Source of the DNA: Bombyx mori
Lineage: Eukaryota; Arthropoda; Insecta; Lepidoptera; Bombycidae
Direction of reading: 5' to 3'
Assembly: GCF_030269925.1 (NCBI RefSeq)
Contig: NC_085131.1
Span: 4,602,001 to 4,666,000 of the forward strand
DNA: 64,000 bases
Shown: piece after piece, positions 45,601-55,318 of the stretch
Layout of the letters: every line of letters begins with the position of its first letter
Position numbering within the stretch: position 1 is the first letter of the stretch
Program-made: the position numbers and the translations under genes
Notes under the pieces: generated by a model
Told to the model about the DNA's origin: nothing
Database searches by the model: none
What the model saw: only the letters and a program-made list of their open reading frames with translations

Positions 45601-46012
45601 TTACACTGTAGAATCGAATCTTTCTGATAGAAACTCATCGCTTGCTGACGCAAATAATACATCGGATTTGGAGATCAATGTAAACAACAGATCTAATAGT
45701 AATGTTAAATCGAAAGAACCAAACAAATGGAGGGCTATAACCGTTGTAATGTTAACATCCGGAAGTTTTATAGTAACGTGGCTTCCTTTCTTCGTGGCCG
45801 TAATATTATTTGTGTTCTGTGAAGACAAGCTGAAGAATCAAAAATGTATTGAATTACGACGTTTGATTGAAGGCCCTCTGGCTACTTTAGCATTTGTTAA
45901 CAGTATTCTGAATCCACTGATATACGCTTGGTGGCATAAAGGATTCCAGAGGTCGGTGCGTGCATACTACCATAAATATGTACACAAATTCACGTGCTAT
46001 TTCGGTAGATGA
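33696..46012 (+). CDS. Orphan class A (rhodopsin-like) G protein-coupled receptor
   Basis: Four exons: 33696-33876, 44643-44777, 44869-45018 and 45087-46012. All introns are GT-AG and in frame, giving 463 residues. Exon 1 holds an acidic N-terminus with one NMS glycosylation site and TM1 (about 32-56). TM2 contains LLLGNVSLADTIVGF. TM3 ends in VDRYIYILH (DRY at 125-127). TM4 leads to FLPATGW in the second extracellular loop. TM5 spans about 184-212. TM6 has VTWLPFF (386-391), with Thr where the usual Cys of CWxP stands. TM7 ends NPLIY (431-435), followed by WW and a short basic tail. The third intracellular loop is unusually long (about 155 residues, Ser/Lys-rich). The LSLAD, DRY and PxxGW motifs recall the MECA group (lipid, adenosine, melanocortin-type receptors), but the ligand cannot be inferred. 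AATAAA lies at 46179-46184. Confidence 0.87.
33877..35130. other. First part of GPCR intron 1, nothing recognised
   Basis: AT-rich intron sequence without supported repeats or frames. Confidence 0.5.
35131..35213 (+). repeat. Bm1 3' end fragment
   Basis: Only the terminal GGGCCGTGAGCTCGTCCATC block and A-rich tail are present. Confidence 0.65.
35552..35998 (+). repeat. Bm1 SINE, near full length
   Basis: tRNA-like head with B-box GTTCGAATCCC, full body and AATAAAAATAAAATAAA tail. Lies in GPCR intron 1 in sense orientation. Confidence 0.92.
36867..37099 (-). repeat. Bm1 SINE (antisense), partial
   Basis: Central and head-proximal body in antisense. The tail end is missing. Confidence 0.75.
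37204..37278. repeat. Junction of LINE-tail and Bm1-tail fragments
   Basis: An antisense jockey-like LINE end (CCTACCTAAGATGGCAGCC) runs directly into a sense Bm1 3' end (GAGCTCGCCCACCCATCTAA). The two are in opposite orientations. Confidence 0.5.
37280..38174. other. No gene recognised (GPCR intron 1)
   Basis: AT-rich intronic sequence with no supported feature. Confidence 0.5.
38175..38593 (-). mobile_element. Helitron-like non-autonomous element, family B copy 1
   Basis: On the minus strand it starts TCTATATATTAATACGTGAA and ends CTGCGGGACCACTAG, with A/T flanks. It is closely related over its full length to 41399-41846. Confidence 0.75.
38770..38970 (-). repeat. LINE reverse-transcriptase C-terminal fragment
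   Basis: The minus strand, with frameshifts, encodes a Lys/Arg-rich GRNPTRWTDQIR-like stretch and then TVHDALHSAADRNRW, a conserved C-terminal block of an RTE-like LINE. Confidence 0.6.
39338..39497. mobile_element. Compact foldback MITE, copy 3
   Basis: The arms TTCTCGATGGCGTAAAAGTT and AACTTTTACGCTATCGAGAA pair across the AGCGCCCCTAGCGG core. The left outermost end is degraded. Confidence 0.7.
39622..39838 (-). mobile_element. Helitron-like non-autonomous element, family A copy 2
   Basis: Same ends as 15089-15285, with a longer internal A/T-rich tract. Confidence 0.75.
40200..40310 (-). repeat. Fragment related to the diverged LINE tail at 31742-32110
   Basis: Short matches in order (GACTGGGGCTTAACCAG, TTTACTAACAGCTGAAAGG, CCGCTTCGCGAGTG). 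Confidence 0.35.
40748..41056. mobile_element. MITE-like element with palindromic terminal inverted repeats, copy 2
   Basis: Matches 6097-6373 over most of its length. The right end ATAAGGAACTTCGTTCC is intact and the left end differs by one base. It also shares the left-flanking GTCGTGG-ACACCGGATA segment. Confidence 0.6.
41399..41846 (-). mobile_element. Helitron-like non-autonomous element, family B copy 2
   Basis: Same family as 38175-38593. The CTAG end carries a small local duplication (TGGAGTGG). Confidence 0.72.
41945..42190 (-). repeat. Bm1 SINE (antisense), 3' half
   Basis: Well conserved; the tail side is at 41945. Confidence 0.9.
42260..42492 (+). repeat. Bm1 SINE, 3' half
   Basis: Moderately diverged; ends in a poly-A run. 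It faces the antisense copy just upstream, so the two form an inverted pair separated by about 70 bp. Confidence 0.85.
42828..43092 (+). repeat. Jockey-like LINE 3' end, truncated
   Basis: Arg-rich ORF end, hairpin region (one mutation in each arm or loop) and poly-A. Confidence 0.82.
43514..44227 (+). mobile_element. PIF/Harbinger-like DNA transposon remnant
   Basis: The inverted ends TTTACATTACGAAATTAGTG and CACTAATTTCGTAATGTAAA are near-perfect. Inside, 43783-43873 encodes MKLVSELADEDPESYKNYFR and then MSEDNFDFLL, the start motif of Harbinger transposases, cut off by a stop. The rest of the transposase is missing. Many additional short copies of the ACGAAATTAGT motif fill the right part (44030-44220). 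Confidence 0.65.
44228..44642. other. 3' end of GPCR intron 1
   Basis: AT-rich. Contains the acceptor TTTTGTTGTAG before exon 2; no other feature is supported. Confidence 0.5.
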
Positions 46013-46259
46013 TGTAGATATTAAGATATTATGGCTATTTTAATTTGTTATTTATTCAACCACGAAGCCACGGGAATACTGTAGTGTGTTATTTAAGGTG
46101 CAAACCATGACACGTGGAAAACGTAAAAGTAAGCATTATGTGTGTTATGTATTGTTGAAATACCAACAAAATTGTGAAAATAAAGTTTAATAGATTTAAA
46201 TTAATGACTTTCAATTTATGACACACTGAGCCCGAACTATTTATATAAAACAAATACAA

Positions 46260-46633
46260 TAATAAATCAAATACAATAAAATAATACGTCAGCGTAGAGA
46301 GGAGAGAGCGCTTACTACCTTGTTTTCTCTTTTGGACTCTGCCTCTTCACCCTCTTACTTAAAATCGCATTTTAAATACTTGAACGCAAGCCATGACAAA
46401 ATTCTACGTTCTTCACATAATCGTCTCTTACAACGTCCTATCCATCGCTCAGATTTTTTACATTCTTCTTTCTTTGTACAGTCCATAATATTATGGAATT
46501 CGCTTCCCAAAGAAATCAGGATGATCAGCAATCGCTTTACTTTTAAACTCAAAGTTCGCGAATACATCCGCAAAAAACTGGAAGAATCATCTCCAAACTA
46601 ATTTATTTCATTTTTCAATTATTATTATTGTAT

Positions 46634-46720
<87 letters not shown>

Positions 46721-47065
46721 TTACTTTTAGCCATTCTTAACTATAATACTAAATTGTGTATTTTCATGTGTATATTATTGTGTGTAATTATGTGTATGTA
46801 TGTATTTTACTATTTTATACATAGGTATATTGAATTGTAGTATGTGTATTCTATAATACTGAGATATTATTTTAAGGAAGATTTTTGTTTTGAGTTTGTT
46901 CTTTTTTTTTGTTTTGTTGTTGTTGTTTGTTATTCTTTTGTCAATGCACCTACCATGCATTATCTCTGCACCACCCTATGGTCGACTGGAAGAGAATGCC
47001 CATGGCATTAAGTCCGCCTGTGTACAAGTTTTGTTTTGTGCATAAAGTATAAATAAATAAATAAA
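46260..47065 (+). repeat. LINE 3' end with C-terminal ORF piece
   Basis: 46320-46601 encodes a C-terminal LINE segment (FFVQSIILWNSLPKEIRMIS followed by a basic end). After a TA microsatellite comes a 3' UTR (around GGTCGACTGGAAGAGAATGC) ending in AAATAAATAAATAAAT. The type is CR1/L2-like by its C-terminal motif. It lies directly downstream of the GPCR polyadenylation site. Confidence 0.65.
46637..46714. repeat. (TA)n microsatellite
   Basis: About 78 bp of almost uninterrupted TA dinucleotides within the LINE 3' UTR. Confidence 0.95.
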
Positions 47066-47391
47066 TCTCATCTTAAAATTAAATGAATATAATCAAGTTG
47101 AATGATTGATTTTAATGGTAAACAGGGCAATAAAAAACACATATTTTACCAGCAACTAATTATATTTGATATCGTGGTCTAATTAATCAAAGATAATATT
47201 ATGCAAATTTGTCAAAATACACACTGCGTCGCTGGTATTTATTTTACGATATTTACAAAACAGTGGTCAGTCATAAAACTTTACAACTTAATTCAATTTA
47301 TAGCTAATTAAGAAACGTATAAAAAGTATAACTAAAACAAACACGAAATCTAGTTATGCACAGAAGTATTATTTGGCACAAACATATCATC

Positions 47392-47640
47392 ATTCTCCTG
47401 CCCAGTCACCTGGGGTCGGCGCAACAAATTTTCTCTTTCCATACTCTTCTATCATATATCATTTCTTCGCTCACTCCCCTCTTACACATATCATCTTTCA
47501 CGCAATCCATCCATTTCTTCTTAGGTCTACCTCTTCCTCTATATTCTTCCACGTTCATAGTTAACATTCTCTTACCAACCTCATTTTCATTTCGTCTCAT
47601 CACATGTCCATACCATCCCATCCCACAATCTGGCACAATG
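47392..47640 (-). repeat. RTE-like LINE C-terminal fragment
   Basis: The minus strand encodes GWYGHVMRRNENEVGKRML, GRGRPKKKWMDCVKDDMCKR and an ending KEKICCADPR. This is the conserved RTE-like C-terminus, as at 8490-8696 but better preserved. Confidence 0.78.
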
Positions 47641-47944
47641 ATATAAACAATCTAAATAAACTTAATTAACGTAGTGAGCACAAATTCTAACCGCAGGCGA
47701 TCCGTTCTGACTGTATACCGCGCAGTATGCTATCCGGTTCCAAAAAATTGAATAACTGTTTTACCAAATACCATAAGCTTGTGTTTCAATGCATACGGCG
47801 TTTCTCAATCATGTCTTATCTCTTCGGCCATATTATCTAATAACCAAATGCCTGTCGCGGATATATAACCATTTAATCTAATATTTTTCTTTAATATGAA
47901 AATCTGGATGTTTGTCCACCCACCAGAGCTGTTTGTTTATTTGT

Positions 47945-48095
47945 ATAAATTCCTAAGGCTCCCACCTGGGAGCAGAGGGCTTCACCATTATTGCGCAGTC
48001 GCAATAGGTTTTGGGCTACGCGCTTTACTTGAGACCAAGTTAGCCCAATTTTCTTCATCTCCGTTGCCACAGTGCGCGGCCTGGTCAATTAGGGA
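47945..48095 (-). repeat. LINE C-terminal fragment
   Basis: The minus strand encodes RTVATEMKKIGLTWSQVKRV then AQNLLRLRNNGEALCS, the characteristic end of a LINE polyprotein seen in insects. Confidence 0.6.
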
Positions 48096-48099
48096 CAGA

Positions 48100-48884
48100 A
48101 TACTTTCCACCCACCCGGGCTAGCACGCACACATTATTGTCAGTGGCATATGAGGTGCCGGATTAACCCAATCTTGGAGCCGTAACTTTTGCAAAATGCT
48201 CGCGAGTCTCTTAATACTCGTATTTAACTCTATAGTATCTTGTGGGCCTTAGGCAGATCGAATGAAATCAATTCGTTTTAATGAAATTATAATAATCCTT
48301 GCTCTTTTATGCACGCCATACAACCATCTAATCTTATAACTTTAACAGGTTCTTCATCTTTCTATCTTGCTCAAGAGATGTTTGGTCGCGACTCTTATAT
48401 CTTACATGATCCATCTGCTGCAAACAGATTAATCTAATGAATTGTGCTATAGTACGCTTTTGACGATCTTTCCCCGAGACAGATCAAAATATCGTTTTTA
48501 ACTTTTTTTAATAAGGCTCTAATCTATACACTAAAACAGGCCTTAGGGTCTTATAAAGTAAGTTTATGTTTAAGTCTAAATAAAGTAATTTAAAATATTC
48601 TTTCGCACCACCATCTTCGCATCTTTTGCATTTTCTATACCTTTTTTTCGACCAAATTTAAATTAATTCTAACTGATATGTATTATTCCATGGTAATTAG
48701 TGGCAACTGATAAACGGAACGTTGACTTTTCAAAATATTTTTTTACAACCGCCAATTAAAGGGCAATAAAATTTATCACATTATTTCATAAATTATCGTC
48801 GAATTTATCGTTAAGATTATTTGTAATCAGGGAATAATAGATGTAAAACTGAGTTACCTGGTAAACTTAAGGTCAGTTTACAAA
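48100..48884. other. Upstream region of the carboxypeptidase gene
   Basis: No coding frame supported. A TCAGTTT initiator-like motif occurs about 14 bp before the ATG, which would give a very short 5' UTR. Confidence 0.4.
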
Positions 48885-51800
48885 ATGCAGTTACTCATAT
48901 GTGTTCTACTTTTCGGGGCAGCCCTGGTTCAGGGTCGCCATGAAAAATATGAAGGGTGAGTCTCTTGTATTATTTCGTAACATATTGTGTTAAGTGAATT
49001 AGTATTATTTGTATTTACACTATTCTTCTTGAACTTATCAGTTTTAATAGGCACAAACGTGATAGACAAGAATACCACATTCAGATCCAAAGAGTTCACC
49101 TACACACACGTGATGAACTTTGTTACTTGCGCGTGTAACAACACTTTTAGAGAATATTTTTTTAAGTACCGTTTCAAACAAATAAATAACTTTACATTTT
49201 TCCTCGTTGCTGACTGACGAATTAACGCAAGCTTAAAAAGAAACACGAAAAAATCCGTCGCCCTAGAATCTATGTGGAAACAAGTTCTAGAAAATTCCAT
49301 GACTTTACCTACGTCCGTGAATATTGTTATTATTGCCTAAAAATACATAGAAATAAGTCCAATCAAAGTAGAACAAAATTGTAAATATGTTAACTTATTG
49401 CAATTATAACAATATTGATTGAATCAAAATTTCTCAGTCACCAGTTATACCGTGTCTCCGGTCCAGCTACAGAATTCGAATATTTGGAAGCCTATTTAGA
49501 TCTACTATCAACCAAATCAGCGGCTCGGTCGACCTCTGGACAACTCGAGGCTTTGGTTAGGTTATCTCCTGAAGAAAAACAAAAATGGCTTCCTCTTTTC
49601 GACAAGAAGAACATGGCTTACACAAAAGTTGTCGATAATTTGGCTGAGTGAGTTTCATTGACTTTTATTTTTATAGCACATGTTTTTACGGACATTCATA
49701 AATACACTTCGAACCCGTCGCAGCGTAGACATCCCAAAGTCACAGCCAGCGGCCCGAAAAAAAAAACAAAAGCATTATAAGCGACGGTTATCTGATAGCG
49801 TTTCAATATTGTGGAAAATTCGAGACTATAGAAACCGTCATTTGAGGCTTCAAAGGCGTAATGGGTGAGACTAGGAATAAAATCGCACGGGAGCTACCAT
49901 TTTTCTTTACATATCTACGTAAGACGTGGTCACAGGTAATGAATTGAAGCCTAGATCCAACTATGGAGGGTAGAGGTAAGGAGAACCGTCTCATAAGGGA
50001 GAAACTTGAAAAAGTGTCCCACTTTCAGGACTAAATAACAGTTCCAAAATCCTCTAGAACGGCGCTAGCATAGGCACAGGGTATGATATGAATTGAGCAG
50101 TTGTTAACTGATTGAAGTATGCTGAGTTAGGACATTTAATATATTTAATGACTAGAGTAGTTAGTGACAGTGCAAATACAAGACCTCACATGTTGACGTA
50201 GTCCAAACTAATTTCGTCAATATAACCTATAATTATTGCTGTGGTAAAACGTGAAGACATCGATTGCATTTTCATAACAGCTTTAAATAAAATACTTTTT
50301 GTGATTTTGTGGTGCTTACAGTTTTTTCGTCCTTTTTTATTTCTCTATGTTATTCTATTAACTTTCAGCTCCTTTTTTTAAATTTACCTGATTGCTACTG
50401 TAGCGTCACTCTTATTTAGCAGATTTTAACGGACACTTTTTCACACACAGAGACGGTTCTCCTTACCTCTACTCTCCATAGATACAATTATCTAACCAAA
50501 AACAAATTCCAGAAACTCATAACAAATTTTCAGTGTCCTACGCGACGAAGAAGCACAAATCAATAGAGCCAGACACAATTCCAAAAGAAGTGGCCGTGCT
50601 ATATCATTCAACGCCTATTACAGACACGATGAGGTAATTTTAACAAATTAAGCTAATAATACTTGATAATGTGCATAAAAAACAGCCCAATGATATGAAA
50701 TTTTAATGTCACTGATATCTCAAATACGAAAATCAAAATACACAATACAATAATAACACAAAAAGTCGTAATGGAAAAATTAAACTACAATTAATAAAAA
50801 ATACATTACAGCAGGTCCAGTACAATTTAAAAATAAGGCAATACAAGAGTTACACATTTTTATACAACCACGGCATCGTGGTCATTCATTCTGCTATATT
50901 GCGATATAACCTTGGGAGAGTTGGGTTGTTAACTCTCAACTTTTATACACATCCATTGCGGGTTCATAAACTTTTTTTTTTTACTGGTGGTAGGACCTCT
51001 TGTGGGTCCGCACGGGTAGGTACCACCGCCCCGCCTATGTCTGCCGTGAAGCAGTAATGCGTTTCGGTTTAAAAGGTGGGGCAGCCGTTGTAACTATACT
51101 GAGACCTTAGAACTTATATCTCAAGGTGTGTGGCGCATTTACGTTGTAGATGTCTATGGATTCCAGTAACCACTTAACACCAGGTGGGCTATGAGCTCGT
51201 CCACACATCTAGGCAATAAAAAAATAAATAAAAAATAAAATAAATAAAAGAATTCAACGATAAGTATTTATATGAGCTTGACTATCTAATTGAATATTGT
51301 TTTCTGTTTACTTTTAGGCTCTGGTTAACTGCCGTTTCGACTTGGGAATCTCACATTTTTACAATTTTTTTTATAAATTAATCGAACGATACGACTTTTA
51401 GATGAACGAGTACTTGGAATCATTAGCTGCACTGTACCCCGGTCTTGTGACAGTCATCAACGCCGGCCTCAGCTACGAAGGTCGACAAATCAAATACGTT
51501 AAAATTTCAACAACACGATTTGAGAACCTTCGGAAGCCGGTGATCCTTATCGATGCAGCCGTTCACGCTCGGGAATGGGTCACGCCTCCTGTCGCTCTAT
51601 ACATAATCCATCAGCTCGTCGAAGCCGTTGTCGACAGACGACTAACCGAGGGCATTGACTGGATCATCATTCCTATGGCCAACCCCGATGGCTACGAGTA
51701 TACCATTGACGAGGTATTTCTAAATTATTTCCTTCCTTAAACATGACTCAAAAGTTCCCTAATCATGATTCTAATATCAATTTGTATGTAATAATCAAGA

Positions 51801-54396
51801 GTCCTCTTTGGAACGGGGAAAACAATTTACGTATTCATAAAATTCATTCGTTATAATAACGATGTTTTAGATTATATCAATGGCACGTCTCGGAAATTTA
51901 GTTAATGCAGTAATTTATTTCCATATTTCTGGGGAGTGTGTAGGGATTTAAGTATGAGGATAGGGATATATATAAGGAAATCCAATTAGATACGACTCGC
52001 AAATGATGTCAATTTAAACAGGTTTTTTGTATTTACGCAGTATAGTATTTGATGTAGTCAATGTCAAATAATTGTCGGTGCTTAGTTAGTAGTTCACAAA
52101 AACAATAGTCTCACCACAAGTATTATGTACTTAAGTATCCATTATTACGTACTATCATAATAATGGATATAAAAACAACGAGACAACTTGGATTTGGTCA
52201 GTCAATTTAGTGATATCATAAAAAAAAGTAGAAAACTATGAATAAGAATATTTTAAATTGCCGTAAGCCTTAAAATATCTAAGGAGTACATTGGCAGTCA
52301 TGTATTTATTATATAGTGTGTAGTCAAGGGTAATTTTGCAAGTTAAATTTTTGACTTGGCGATTGATTGAACAAATACTTTTTTTGGACTTTAACGCGTG
52401 AATCAGATCACGACCCACATGTTGTTTAGTGGTGAACGAAGCCCTCAGACATCGTCTTGAGACATGAGGTTTTAGTCTCAATTGTATAGTTAAATAGTTG
52501 TCCCACCAAACAAACTGGAATGCACGATAGCTCCTAAAATTGGTACCTGTATGCGAGATTTGATCACCGGGAGTAAACGGAACGCCTTATCCTTCAAAAT
52601 GCTTGACAAACAATTTATCCTAAGCTTGAAGGCTAAACAAATAAATCTACCACGACATGAATAGGTACTGTTTTATTATACGCATAGACGCACATACCAT
52701 TGATTTAAAAAAAATATTATTAATTAAAAATTTAAACTTTCGGTAAAATTCTATCACAGCCCCTATAATGCCCTATAGAGCCTAATAATGTTGGTGCGAG
52801 TTGTTTTAAGGAACATCAATATTTCAATCATAACATAGAGTCAACATAGATTAGAGTATACTTTATTATTCACTAAAAAGTACTAAAAACATCAATATAC
52901 GAATAGAGCTGACTTAATTAACAGACAATACTATGTATGTACATTGGGTGGCCTTATCGCTAAAAGTAATCTTTAGCAGACGAACCGTTTTCGAAAAAGC
53001 CTAACCCATAAACAAAGACCACTGAGTTTCTCGCTCGGTCGCGATTCGGATCCGGTAGTAGATTCTGCGAAGCACTGCTCTTGCTAGGGCTATTGTTAGC
53101 AAATTCTTTTAGGTCGAGCCCGTGAGCTCACCTACCGTCCGGGCGTAGCTGAATTAGCCCTCTAGGCTACCAACGAATATGTAGGGAAAAAAATAAGCAT
53201 ATGAAGACATTGTGGAAAAGACATACCAACGCGGTTTTATTCATTACTTAAAAAGTAATTATTGTTTTTATCTTATCATAATTATTATTTAGGACCGCAT
53301 GTGGCGTAAAACCCGATCTAGGTCACATCCCGAAGCGGACACATGCCCCGGAGTTGACGGCAATCGTAACTTTGACCACCATTGGGGCACAAGAGAAGCT
53401 AGCAAAGACCCTTGCTCCATCATCTTTGAGGGGCCCACGGCATTCTCGGAACCAGAAACCAGAATCATCAGAGACGTGGCTCTTCAAAATGTGGACAGAG
53501 CAGCCCTTTACATTTCCCTGCACAGCTACGGCAATATGTTCTTGTACGCTTGGGGGAACAACGGTGAGTTTTAATTCAATTCGACAATATTATGTAATCA
53601 GTCATTTATTTAAATCTAATATATATGTTCTTTAGTTTTCACGAGTCGTAGACACAATTAAGGCTGCCTTTACGGTTCTCCTTTTTTATTTTTTTTAAAT
53701 TGTCGTTATATTATTTCTGACTGCGACAGTCAATCGTCCGTTAGCCCGAAAATTGTATTCAAAACTTCGAAAATGATATATTTAATGAGAACAAAAAAAA
53801 GCGAAATCAAATCGTAAATGTAGTTTTTTTATTTTTTATTGCTTAGATGGGTGGACGAGCTCACAGCTCACCTGGTGTTAAGTGGTTACTGGAGCCCATA
53901 GACATCTACTATGTAAATGCGCCACCCACCTTGAAATATAAGTTCTAAGGTCTCAGTATAGTTACAACGGCTACCGCACCCTTAATCGTATTACTGCTTC
54001 ACGGCAGAAATAGGCGGGGTGGTGGTACCTACCAGTGCGGACTCACAAGAGGTCCTACCACCAGTTTTTTTTAATACATTTAAATCGACAGGTTCCCTGC
54101 CGAACAATGCTTTGGCTCTCCACCTGGCTGGAGTCAGAATGGCCGAGGCCATTGACAGGCTGGCTTTGGACAAAGCCGACCGTTACATCGTCGGTAACGC
54201 CGCACAGGTCCTGTACTTCACGTCGGGTACATCTCGAGACTGGACAAGGGCCATTGGTATTCCTCTTACGTACACTATGGAGCTCCCCGGATATGAATAT
54301 GATTTCATTGTGCCTCCGGAATACGTAGAGCAGATAGTCACCGAAACATGGGCCGGCATAGCAGCGGGTGCTCATTTCGTTTTGTCCATATGGTAG
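48885..54396 (+). CDS. M14A metallocarboxypeptidase (digestive, Glu-preferring type suggested)
   Basis: Six exons: 48885-48955, 49438-49647, 50534-50633, 51402-51713, 53293-53563 and 54092-54396. The frame is kept and encodes 422 residues. Signal peptide at about 1-17, then an activation peptide to about residue 112 ending in a basic stretch. The catalytic domain has the zinc ligands H182 and E185 (HAREW) and H308 (SLHSYG). Substrate residues are R236 (bovine CPA R127), N255/R256 (N144/R145) and Y363 (Y248), with the catalytic base E385 (E270). A disulfide pair C249/C272 corresponds to C138/C161. Residue 370 aligns with CPA position 255 and is Arg (SGTSRDW). In known M14 enzymes Arg here goes with preference for acidic C-terminal residues. 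It is probably secreted into the midgut lumen. AATAAA at about 54427. Introns 3 and 5 contain Bm1 copies. Confidence 0.93.
50985..51245 (+). repeat. Bm1 SINE, 3' half
   Basis: Well conserved, in intron 3 of the carboxypeptidase gene; A/T-rich tail. Confidence 0.9.
51714..53001. other. Carboxypeptidase intron 4, first part
   Basis: No frame supported. 52385-52530 is a possible very diverged antisense Bm1 (GAATCAGATCACGACCCAC ... GACATGAGGTTTTAGTCTCA). Confidence 0.4.
53002..53192 (+). repeat. Jockey-like LINE 3' end, truncated
   Basis: The CACTGAGTTTCTCGC part of the hairpin, GATTCTGCGAAGCACTGC and a short poly-A are present. The hairpin's right arm is deleted. Confidence 0.75.
53828..54066 (-). 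repeat. Bm1 SINE (antisense), 3' half
   Basis: In intron 5 of the carboxypeptidase gene. It ends only about 25 bp before the exon 6 acceptor, so it lies at the expected branch-point side of the splice site. Confidence 0.88.
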
Positions 54397-54711
54397 AAGA
54401 CGGTGATGTATAATATGACTGTACCAAATAAAATGCGTTACGTTACAAAAGGGAGTTTTTTTTTTTTAAATAATAATTTACTCACCCCACTGCTGAACTT
54501 TTTAACTTTTTTTAGTTAATGTAACCAGTAAACAGACTGGTATTGCCAACCGACATTTACTTGTGACAGTGCGTACTCGTATTGTATGCTCGGAAGTACC
54601 ACCATCCGGCATATAAGCAGTAATTTGTTCCGGTTTATGGGTAGTACAACCGTTATTTATTTATTACCTGTCTTCTTACGTCATAGAGCCATACATCACT
54701 AATACTATACC

Positions 54712-55040
54712 AATTTTTCTAATGAAATACGTACTTGATAAATGTTAACGATTGACTTCGACGGTGAAGTCGAATAACATCATTTAATAAAAATCAAATC
54801 TGTAAAATTTTAATTTTTGTAATGACTGGTTACTGGTGGTAGGACGTATTGTGAGTCCACGCGGGTAGGTACCACCATCCTGCCTGTTTCTGCCGTGAAG
54901 CAGTAATGCGTTTAAGTTTAATGGGTAGGGCAGCCATCGTACTGTTACAATTAACTTAGAACTCTTGTCTCAATGTGATTAGCGAAATTTACGTCGTAGA
55001 TTTCCATGGGCTCTAGTAAGCACTTGAAAAAATCAATAAA
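54712..55040 (+). repeat. Bm1 SINE, diverged
   Basis: Starts just after the head and runs to a degraded tail. More mutated than most copies. Confidence 0.7.
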
Positions 55041-55318
55041 AAAATACAAATATGAAAATGTTCACCAGCGCAGTGAAATATATATAAACATGTATATTTG
55101 TATGTATGTATGTCCATGTAATCGGGTAGACTCGATCAGTTTACGGAATTCAAACAACTGCATAGAAAATCATGAAAGCTAACACGATATTACAATACCT
55201 TGTTTTATCAACCTGAATGTAGACATAGCCGGGTGTACTTTGGTTCTAGATTCTTGAATACTTAGTATATTATAACTTATCGCAGAAGAAGGTTTTTAAG
55301 TCTTGTGTCGATTTTATA

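Noticed and set aside
46628..46840. Frame encoding alternating Tyr-Ile
   Set aside because: It is a translation of the TA microsatellite.
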